Source of the DNA: Brachionus koreanus
Lineage: Eukaryota > Rotifera > Eurotatoria > Ploima > Brachionidae
Length of the DNA: 12,452 nucleotides
Reading direction: 5' to 3'
Assembly (NCBI GenBank): GCA_016987375.1
Contig: PJRA01000263.1
Span: 462,206-474,657 of the forward strand
The notes under the pieces were generated by a model. The model ran no database searches. It had not been told where the DNA came from and was given only the letters and a program-made list of their open reading frames with translations. The translations under genes were made by a program, and so were the position numbers. Shown here in pieces: positions 1 through 9,800 of the stretch. Every line of letters starts with the position of its first letter. The stretch's first letter is position 1.

Positions 1-308
1 TAGTAGTTTATAAATAAATATATATACGATCCCCTGATCATTTGCATGATCGTGCAAGTTAACTTAACTTTTGTCCATTTACTTATGCATCACCGTTAAT
101 TTCTTTATTTAAATTTTATCATTTAAAATCTTAAAAAATTCCGTTCAATATTAGTCCTAGAATTTGTTCGCAAAAATCCCAAAATTTCGAATGTCAAATC
201 TATCTTATTTCTAATTTTTTTTTTTACTTTTTAAAATAGTGCTTTAAATTTCTAACTTATGTAGTACTTATTTTAAAATTTGTATAAAAATATTTTTATT
301 TTGTTAAG
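1..308 (+). other. Upstream intron or 5' flank of the ErbB-like gene
   Basis: AT-rich sequence with no convincing exon. It ends in a T-rich stretch and TTAAG at 304-308, which serves as the splice acceptor of the first visible exon. The coding frame of that exon meets TAA at 305-307, so the start codon and signal peptide must come from an exon further upstream. The ATG at 46 opens only 17 codons and is not convincing. A short GATCA/TGATC inverted repeat lies near position 36-52. Confidence 0.6.
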
Positions 309-818
309 AATGCATTGGAACCAATAATGGTCTAAGTGCAAGTAGAGATGATTATCAATTTCTAAAAAAAATATTTTCAGGATGTGTTTATGTGAAAGGA
401 AATCTTGAAATATCATTACTCCAGCCTGAGCCTTCAAAGATGGAAACATACGATTTTTCATTTTTAAATTCAATTCGTGAGATAACTGGCTACTTGATAA
501 TTTACAGAACAAATTTGAAACAAATCCAATTCAAAAATTTAAAAGTAATTGGTGGTAAAACTCTTTTTAAGAATAAATACAGCATCTACATTTCATCTAA
601 CAATGTACTTGAAAGAGTTGATTTAAGCAATTTAACAGAAATACAAAACGGAATTGTCAAAATATCTCAGAATATAAAGTTATGTCACATGAATGAAGTT
701 ATGTGGAGTGACTTGAATCGAGACTTTATGAATAATATTATAAGCGACAATGCAAATAATCCTCATTGTCCAGCATGTCAAACGTGTGCCTGCTGGTTTC
801 CTAATAAATGTCAAAAAC
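309..818 (+). CDS. ErbB exon A: L domain I and start of domain II
   Basis: Begins after TTAAG with two bases of a split codon and reads CIGTNNGLS, then GNLEI, SIREITGYLII and LKVIGG, the conserved order of the ErbB ligand-binding L domain I. It ends with the first cysteines of domain II (CPACQTCACWFPNKCQK). The donor is C|GTAATA at 819, leaving phase 1. The spacing of the first five domain II cysteines is shorter than in human EGFR although the count is the same. Read without splicing, the frame runs on to a stop at 851-853 inside the 57-nt intron. Confidence 0.92.
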
Positions 819-3800
819 GTAATAATAGAAAAAAATTAGAATATTTAAACTAAATTTTTTAATTTAAAAAAAAAGTTTCTAGCATAATCTGTGACTCTAA
901 TTGTAAAAATAGATGCTTTGGCATTCATAAATTCCAATGTTGTCATTCAGAGTGTTCTGGTGGTTGCACTGGACCAACAAGTAAAGACTGTATCTTATGT
1001 TCAAATTCAAAGATAATTGAGAATGGTCAATGTATTAAAAGTTGTCCAACAAATTTGACCGTTGATCCTTCAACTGGTAATTTAATTCCAAGCTCAGTTG
1101 GAATGTACCAAAACGAAAATAAATGCTTTTCTAGATGTCCAAGTAAAAGATAATTAATTATTGTTGATTTTAAGCTAAATATTGACTGAAGATATTTTTA
1201 TCATTAAAATTTTTTATTTTAATAGTGAACAAAAATTTAGACGAAATTTTGCAATAATTTTCAAAAAACTTGTAAAAACAAAAGGGCCCAAAAAAAAACC
1301 AATTTAGAATTTTTGGAAAATTCAAAAAATAAATTTTTATATTTTTACGTTTATTTACGTAAAATCCGAATTTTTAATTGTAGAATTTTGTAAAAAATGG
1401 TAAAATTTAATAACAAATTTTTATTTTAATGAATGAGTTTATTTTAAATGGCAGTAGTAGTGTTACATTACAGATGCTTATTTATGTTATTATTTATGTG
1501 AGAGTCAAGTTATTTATTACATCTATTTATTTTATTGTCACGCTACCAGCATACGACAGTCATGCGGCGTGACACGAAGGGAAAAAAAAGACAAAGCTAT
1601 TATTTTCTTAGAAAGGACTTTAAGCAAATACACAACAATCAAATCATAAATTTTTTCCATTTAAAATAAACTAATTTATTAGAGTAAAAACTTGTATTGT
1701 GAGATAACCCTAGATCTCGTCTAAATTTCATTTTTTTCTTGAAGAATAAAAAAAATTTGTATCATGGACTCTTGAGAAAATTAGCCTTTTAAAATATTGC
1801 AAGTCTTTCAGAGCTAGAAATATAATATTATTTTAAATTTTTTTAATATTACACTAAATTAAAAAAGAATTCTATCTAAAGTAAAAAACTGATATTGAAA
1901 AATAATTATTTAAAGGAAACTTGTTTGTCTACAAAAGATCTTGCTTTGCAATTTGTCCAGAAAATACAATTGAAGTTGAAGAAATGTTTTTTGATCCTGA
2001 TACTGGTGAAAGAGAACTAAGAAGAATGTGCAAATCTTGTGAAAACACCGAATGTAAAAAAAGTAATAACATTGAATTTTTTTTGCGTATAATTAGCTTG
2101 ATATTGAAAGAAAAGAATCTAGTGGTGTTAGTTAAGCTTGTTTAGCTGGTTAGCCAATTTTAATTTAACCAATTTTTGGTTAGCCTAATTTTGGTTAACT
2201 TTTTAAATTTTTCTTTTCAGTGTTCTTCCTTAAGTAATTAAAGGGTTTCATAAAAAAATATTTTTTATTAAAAGTTTTTTTACTAGCAGTTAAAAAAAAT
2301 TACTGGCAGGAGAAAAAAATTTACTAGCAGAAAAAAATATTGTTCACCATACATTAATTTATTAATTTTGAGAAGTTAAAGATTTAAATTTAAATACATT
2401 TTTTAAAAAAAAATTATTTTATTTTCAAGTTTGTAATCTAAAAAATGATGATATAATTAAAAATAATAATCAATTGAAAATTTTTAAAAATTGTGAAATT
2501 TTAAACGGAAATTTATATATTTTGTAAGTTATTTGAGTTACAAGAAGAAATGTTTTACTGTATTTTTGAATATTTAGCTCTGAATTTACAGAAGCGGATC
2601 TTGAAGTTTTGAGCTCTATTAGAATAATTAATGGTTTTGTTCGAATTCAAATAAATACGATAAAATCAATTGATTTTTTGCGAAATCTAGAGATCATAAG
2701 AGCATCAAATTTAATGTATTTTTGACATTTTTTTTGTTGATTTTAAGAATTCTATTAAGATATAATTCATATTCATTGGCAATTGTTGGAGAAGGTTTAA
2801 AAACTTTGAATCTAAAAAAACTTAGCTCAATTGAATACGGAGATGTTTATATTTATGCAAAAAATCTATGCTTGGATGATACAATTAATTGGGCAGCTAT
2901 AACAGGAAGAAATAATTCAGTTTTTAAAAATAATCAAACAAATCCTAATTGTGGTAATTTTATTTTATAAAAAGTTATTTTTTTTAGTTATTTTTCTAAA
3001 AATTATTTTATTGAAATTTAGAAAACTACAGATGTCATCATTCTTGTAATGGATGCTGGTCAACTAATTCAGACTATTGCCAATTTTGCAAAAATTACAA
3101 GCTTGATGATTTTTGTTTGGATTCATGCGAATCAAAATTATTTAATGGAAAATATGCTTTTGTCGAAGACAAAAAATATAAGATTTGCAAATATTGTCAT
3201 GAAAATTGTAACCTTGGATGCTTTGGTCCAGTAATAATTTTCAAATTTAATTATTTTTACTTATTTTGTGGCGTATTTCTTTGTTCTTTATTACAGCCTG
3301 TTAAATCGAAACCAAACAGCATAAAAATCAAGTTTTATTTTTCACGCAGAGTCAAGGTTTAAACTGAAACTTAATGATAAAAGTCTTATCATTTTGGTTA
3401 GAGAAACTTAGTAAAGCTATACAAATTTTTCCTCAATTTTAACAAGAAAACCACAAAAATAATTTTTTTTTGATATCGAGACAATAATAGTATTATTATT
3501 TTACACATTTAATCGGACATGCCCAGGAACATATTTTCATCAGTCACGCTTTTCATCAACCACAACATTTTGCTTCTTTGTCACTTTTATCTTAATTGTT
3601 TAATTTGAGATATTTGTTCCTTATGTCACAAATTTTCTAGTCACATACCTCGGAGTCATCGGATTCGATGTTTGGGTTGTTTTTAACAAAAAATTTTCAT
3701 AACAATTTCAAATTCATTATGTAGAAAAATTAAATATCTTTTTTTTTTTAAATTAATTAAAATTTTTTTAGAATTAAAACAAAATGAAAGAGGTAGAACG

Positions 3801-6800
3801 AAACATATAAAGAGATAAAAAAAAATTAAAAAAAGAAATAAAAACATAAGGCAAAATTTCAATTTTATTTCAGAGAAAAAAGCATAAAATTAGTTGAATA
3901 AAAAAGATAAAAAACATAACCCAGAATCAAAAATTTATTAAAAGAAAAATACATATATTCAATTGAATAAAAGGGATAAAAAACATTAATTTTTACTTTT
4001 ATTTCTTCATTAATCATATTGTAAACAAGGACCAGCTTTTGGCTTCGACCTGCTTTGGGTCTATTTAGAAAATATTTTGTAGTTACTTTCATTAAATGAG
4101 GACTATTGCTTTGGCATAGAGTACAATTATTTTGATTTGAATGGGTTTATTACGGAGGCTGGGTCATATGAAGATGAAATAAATGTTTTAAGGTCTATTT
4201 GGTTGCTAAATTCTAGAAACAAGACCAAGTCTAACTTTTGCCTCATTCTAATTAATTAATTTTTTTTCTATTTTTTGTGCTTTTTTCTACCTCACCCAAA
4301 AAAATGGGCATGCATAATTAAAGAATAGACCGTAAGCCGTCTTATTAAAAGAAAAATAAAGACTTCTATATATCAATCGATTCTTCTTGATGAGCTAGAG
4401 AATAAAATATAATCTGCTTGTTCACGTGTTCCTGACATTGACCTTGATTAATTCATTAATTTTTATGATTTTGTAGAAAGGTATATTTTTCGTCAGTAGA
4501 TAATTATATTTTATTAGTATATTTATTTTTTTAATCAAAAAATGGATTAAATCAAATGGAAGGTTTTTAAAAGAAGATATTTTTTTTTTCAAATATAGAT
4601 AATTAAATAAATACATAAGAATCAAACAAAGTAATTGACACTTAATTTCTTAATCTTTTTGACGGCTGATCACTTTCATTATTAAATTTGTTAGTTCTTG
4701 GTCTTCAGCATTTAAATTTCTCAGAAATTTTTATATTGTTTTCTACTAGATTTTGTACTGCTGAATTTGAAGCCAAAGCAAGTTGATTTTGATTAGAGAC
4801 ATTAACGATTAAGTCCGCTGTAGCTTTTATTTTTTTTTTATTTTCATTACTACTTACCCCATTCACTATTATTTTTTTAAAAAAGCCATGTTCTTTTTTA
4901 TATGGCTGAAAGGAAGTACTAAGATCCATTTCAAACTGCCAGGGTTTAAATCCAAACTATATTTTAAAAAGGTATCTAATTGACTCCATCGTTTCATCTT
5001 TGCTTTCTTCTTTGTTAAGCTTGTTTTCAAGCTTTATCCTATCACTTGCTTTGGCTGCCATATTTTCTATATTGTCTTTTTCTTCTAGGATAGTGTTCAT
5101 TTCATCTATCACGGATTTTTTGCTAGTTCTATTTTCTTTATCCCTTGTTTCATTTAGGATATTGTTCACTAGTGTAAATTTGTTGTTTGCTAATCTCATT
5201 ATGAAGGACAGTTTTCTCTTTACCAATACTCTCTCCATTGGTTCCATATTGGGCGGCCATAAGTTTTTTTGTTCTTGATCTCTTAGAGAGTCTAAACATT
5301 TTCTTCACCAAGTTACCATCTGTTGTTTTAATTTTTCTTAAGTGAATTTGGTTAAGCTTGATTGCCTCGCATCCATAGGTGAGTATTGGTCGGCAGAATG
5401 TCTTGTAAAGGCGGGTTTTGATATTTGTTTTTAGCTGTGTATTCATTATGCCAATGTTTCCTATGCTGTATACGCTTTTTATCGTATTTTTTACTCTTTG
5501 CTCTACATGATCACTGTTGTCGTTTTTCGAATTGATCATCACTCCGATGTATTTTATTTTTTGGGTATTTTCTAATGTTTTTGCCCATTTTAATCTCTAT
5601 TATTTTTTGGCATAGGATTAATTATAATAGATAAAAAGATGAAATCAACTAGATAATTTTATTAACTAATAGATAAAAAGACAAAACACTATATAAAAAT
5701 ATTTTTTACTAGATAAAGAAATTATTTGATAGACAAGAAAATGAAAAAAACTATATAAAATAAATGACTACTTATTTTTTTCTTCTTTTATTGCGCGACT
5801 CATGAACATGTTCAGCGTCAATTTGATTACTGTTTAAAGCAGTTCTTTTGTTTGACATTTTTTTTTGGTCTACCACGACCACGTTTGGGTTGAGTTGTTT
5901 CTACACCAGCAGGAATTCTTAATTCAACGTGGTTTATTTCTTCTTCCTCTTCGTTTTCATAAATGATTTCTGTTGTATTGTTAATTTGTATATTTGTTTG
6001 CTTATTTACCGGTATATCTAGATAGTTTTCATACGTATCTTCATCGCTAGAATCACTGACAGCTTCACCGGGTTGTCTTTCCAAGTCATTTGCCGTATCT
6101 TTTGGTCTACCGGGTCGTCTTTTCTGGCCAATTGGTATTGATTTGACATTTGCTGGGAATTCGAAGAGAGCAGTCCGCTCAGCTATTCCGATAACGTGTT
6201 TGCACATGTAATGTTTCGGCCATGCCATACAACTACATTAATTAAGCAATTTATTTGTAATAAAGTAATTAGTAAAGTAAAGTAAAGCTATTCTATTCAA
6301 TTATATCTAGTGTTAAAATTATATCTAGTTAATTAATAAAATTATCTAGCATTTTAATTTTTTTATCTATGAATGTGTCTATTTATCTAGGCGTTAAATT
6401 TATTATCTAGTAAATAATTTTTTTATATAGTACATTTAATACATTTTATCTAGTAAGTTCATCTTTTTATATAGTATACATTAATATTATGTGATTATTT
6501 TTTCTCCTTTTTTATGCTACCAAATTTAATGAGTTGAGTCTTTTCTGGGTTGAATTTTATTTCGTTCCATATGTTCCATATATTCCATATATTCCATTTT
6601 CGTTCCATATGTTCCATATATTCCATTTCGATCGCTCTTTGGATTTTGCTTTTTTCTGTACTCAGGAGGAGGATATCATCAGCGTATAGGATTATCGCGA
6701 TTTGTTGACTTCCTATATGTATTCCAGTGTTTTCTCTTTCTATTAATTCTACTAACTCTTCTAAGTAAATAGCGAATAGCTTGGGAGAAAGTGGTCCTCC

Positions 6801-9800
6801 TTGTTTGACTCCAACTGTAATTTTAAAAATTTCTCCTTCGTTTACAATATATGCTAGTGAAGAGTCATGTTGTTCAAACATGATTTTCCTGATTATTGAC
6901 TAATAAGAGTTGGAAAAACTTCAGACATTTCTTAGTTTAGGCAAGTCTAATTTTAGTTTACTTTTTTCTCGATGTATAAATTAAGGAATTAAATAGTATA
7001 TCATGTATGTATAGGTAATAAATTACGCAACCAATAAATTAATTTATTTAAAACTCGAAATTTTAAACGAAACTCGAAGTAGATAAATTATCTACTTGAA
7101 AAAGCGAATTTACTTAAGTACTTAAGTTAGAAAAACTATGCTTTTTGTATAATCTGTTTTTTTTTTAAATTAAAATAGTAAATAAAAAAAAACGTATGGA
7201 TGATAGAGGCAAGGTCAATTTCAAAAAAACGTGAACAAACATAACAAATTATTCATTAAGTTAATTTTTTATTAAATTTTATTTTTTAGACAGAATGGGA
7301 TTGTTCGCATTGCAAAAATTATTTATTATTTGAAAACCGAAAGAGAAGATGTGTTAATAGATGTCCTTTGCTGACCCATTACATTAGATTTGACTTAAAT
7401 CAAAGACAAAATCTTTGCATGGAGTGTCATAAAGAATGTGATGGATGCACTAAAGAAGGAAATTTATTGAACCAAGGATGCATAAAGTGCAAAAACTACT
7501 ATTCTGAAGCGTCGAATAAGTGTGTTGAAAAATGTTCCAAATCAAATGAATATCAAAAAAAAGGAACTAGTGTAATAATAGTGTTTGTTATAATTAGATT
7601 TTAATCTCTAAATTTAAAGGAATTTTTTAAGTTTTGTTCGTGCATTTGTGTATTAATTTAATTGCCGTATTCCCTCGTTCAATTATGCTGCACCACAAGT
7701 TAAGACATCCGTTTGGACCATGCACCAAAGTTCATCTCTCCAATGCTATAATATTGTTAACTTTGAGCGCATGCTCTAATAGCGTAATCATGCGTTTAGG
7801 TCCGCATCAAACACTGAAAACCTCATTTTAATGCATCATCAAGACTCGATTTCTAAGTAAAAAATAAAAAAATTTAAAAAATTATTTTTTTAATTTAAAC
7901 CATGCTATAAAATTGACAATATTATGGCATGAGTGAGGTGCATTTTGGTGCATGTTCCAAAGGGGTGTCTTAATTTGTGCTGCAGCATAATTGAACAAGA
8001 GAATACGGTAGTAAAAATAAGCAAGAAAAATTTTGATATTATCCAAATCTCAATTTATTTGATAACTAAATTTTTTTAGAATTGTTTATCATGCAATAAA
8101 CATTGTATTTTTGGATGCCGTGGCCCTGAAATTTATCAATGTAACGAATTTAATGGGTAAAATTAATAATTTGTTATAAAAATCAAATTTTTAAAACTAC
8201 AAGGCTCGGCATTGTATTCTAATGTTTGTTTGAATAGCTCATTGAAACCTCATTATTTATTTTTATTTGATGTGTTCATAATGAAACAATCTTTATATTT
8301 TGTTTTCTTTAGTCTTTTATGTTGTTGATATCCTTTCTGTGGTTATTATTATATTAAAGCTACAATTTGTTAAGAATAAAGATTCCGAAAAAGAGTTTAC
8401 CCAACTACCGTATTTCATCAAATATAAGTTACAACAAATAGAGGAAACTTGCTAGTAATTGAGTCAAAAATTTCCATTTATTTGATGATGAAATACGATA
8501 ATTTTTTTTCTCTTTTAAAAACCAATTAATCTCCAGTTTTACTAGTTAAATTTTTGTTTTTTACCAGTTTTTACGAAAAAAATGGTAAAGATATAAATTG
8601 AAAGAAAAATGACAAAATAATATTTTTAAGCAAAATTTTATGAAATACAGCAAAATTTGAAATTTTTTTGGCATTTTTGGAGTTAACATAAATTAACGCA
8701 AAAAATGGTAAATTAACTAAATTTTACGTAAAATTGTGTAAATTATAGTTAATTTACCAATTTTTACAATTCTTGTTTTACGTAAAAAATACCATTTTTA
8801 CGTAAATTACCATTTTTTACGTTAATTTACAAAAATTTACGTAAATTTGCGTAAATTTACCATGGATCGTTATATCAAATCACCACTGTATTATTCAAAA
8901 AAAATTAATAAAAAAAATATTTAAGTTTTTTAATTAATTAATCCAACTCTAAAATTTTGGGTGCGGGGCGGAGCCCTGGGCTAGGGTTCGGATTTATGGC
9001 ATTAAACTGGTCAGTATCCGTTATTTTTTCTAAAATATTTTTGGCATATAACATTAAACAAAATGAATATTATGATTATTATGAATAAAATGAAGTGAAG
9101 AATAAAGTAAATTTAAGTTTAGTTATAAAAAATCAATGTAATAAATAATGTTTTGTTTTTTAAATCATTAATTTTGGAATATGAGTAAAGCATTCATAGG
9201 CTGTCATATAAGCGACTGTCGTTAATAGCTCTTTTAATTTGATATAATCATAAATATTATTTCTCTGTATTTTTTGATGACCCTTAATTCCTATTAAAAA
9301 AAAGAACTGTTGTTTTTTTTTTTATTTTTAAAATTTAAATTTTTTTCTCAACTATAAAATTTAATATGCATTTTTTATCAAATGATACAAAATTTTTATC
9401 AAATTTTTATTAAATATTTATTTTTTATTATTTTTTATCAATTTCAAAATTTAATGATATAATTCACTAAAAGCACCTATGACACTCAGTAATATTTAAA
9501 AAAATTTTTTTTACTGCATATATATTTTCGATTTGCTAGAAATAAACAAAAGAGATTTTAAATATTTTTATAAAAAAAAATTAAATTTAAAAATAAAAGT
9601 AAACTCTTTTTAACACTCAAAGAACTAGTTTCAAATTGACACTGTGACTCTAGTTCTTCTTAAGACCTTTTTCATAGTGTTTTTACTAGACAGAGATAAG
9701 TTTTTTCCTTAGACTATGTTGTCTTTTTGTGCTGTAATAAACTTTTCGTATCTCGTGGTAAAGCTATTTACACTCTCTACTTCCTTCACTTCTCAACTTT

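Larger units (their letters stand above)
5609..6493 (-). mobile_element. MULE-type DNA transposon, non-autonomous derivative, 885 bp
   Basis: Bounded by perfect 10-bp direct repeats and ending in similar inverted termini: GGCATAGGATTAAT at the left and, on the - strand, CACATAATATTAAT at the right. Both continue into ATAAAAAGATGAA and ACTAGATAA. Target duplication length, long subterminal inverted repeats and a SWIM-finger reading frame all fit the Mutator-like (MULE) superfamily. No DDE transposase is present, so mobilisation would need an enzyme from elsewhere. Its insertion interrupts the LINE, so it is the younger event. Removing it plus one duplication joins the LINE halves in one frame. 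Confidence 0.85.
4580..6899 (-). mobile_element. 5'-truncated LINE (non-LTR retrotransposon), CR1/L2-like, split by a MULE
   Basis: On the - strand the pieces read in order: a reverse-transcriptase palm with GVKQGGPLSPKLFAIYLEEL and YADD, then KIKYIGV, then RLYKTFCRPILTYGCEA, the C-terminal region of jockey-superfamily LINEs, and finally a charged tail. Endonuclease and RT fingers are missing, so the copy is 5'-truncated at about 6899. The 3' end may be the run of ten A's (- strand) at 4580-4589. The copy carries two stops at the MULE junction, a frameshift near 5245 and a stop at 4957-4959, so it is dead. No flanking target duplication was found. Clade assignment is tentative. Confidence 0.8.
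3231..7289 (+). other. Large intron, 4059 nt, filled with transposon remains
   Basis: Donor GTAATAA, acceptor ATTTTTTAG, phase 0 on both sides. About 3363-4579 is AT-rich with no gene I recognise; it includes an imperfect 69-nt direct repeat (GAATAAAA..GATAAAAAACAT near 3895 and 3963). About 4580-6899 is a - strand LINE relic split by a MULE element. From 6903 to 7289 I see only AT-rich spacer. Its length contrasts strongly with the 42-68 nt introns of the same gene, which fits growth by transposon insertion. Confidence 0.85.

Noticed and set aside
46..99. Short frame with a somewhat hydrophobic peptide (MIVQVNLTFVHLLM), a possible signal peptide exon
   Set aside because: Only 17 codons, weak hydrophobic core, and no donor that clearly joins the phase at 309. 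Chance is more likely.
273..512. 79-codon frame on the - strand
   Set aside because: Lies antisense to the L domain I exon, which has clear family similarity on the + strand.
878..882. TTCTAG as acceptor for the second exon
   Set aside because: It gives an immediate stop; the AAAAG acceptor at 874-875 restores the conserved KLSSIIC reading.
1536..1574. TGTCACGC/GCGTGACA inverted repeat as an RNA gene or terminator
   Set aside because: Only an 8-bp stem with a 23-nt loop, no RNA family features; could be chance.
3865..4092. 75-codon - strand frame in the large intron
   Set aside because: Low-complexity K/N/F/Y-rich translation of AT-rich DNA with no family features.
4422..4625. 67-codon - strand frame
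   Set aside because: Composition-driven I/L/K/N/F/Y peptide overlapping the LINE 3' end; no domain.
5000..5278. 92-codon + strand frame rich in L, S and F
   Set aside because: Antisense shadow of the LINE C-terminal region.
5627..6475. Regularly spaced repeats resembling a CRISPR array
   Set aside because: Words are 8-12 bases, imperfect, and in inverted orientation at the two ends of a transposon in a eukaryotic intron; spacers are too short.
4580..6899. Target-site duplication around the LINE
   Set aside because: I compared the sequence next to the A-run at 4580-4589 with that beyond 6899 and found no matching direct repeat; the 5' edge is not defined well enough.
7634..7831. 65-codon + strand frame
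   Set aside because: Lies largely in the left arm of the long-armed MITE; not conserved coding sequence.
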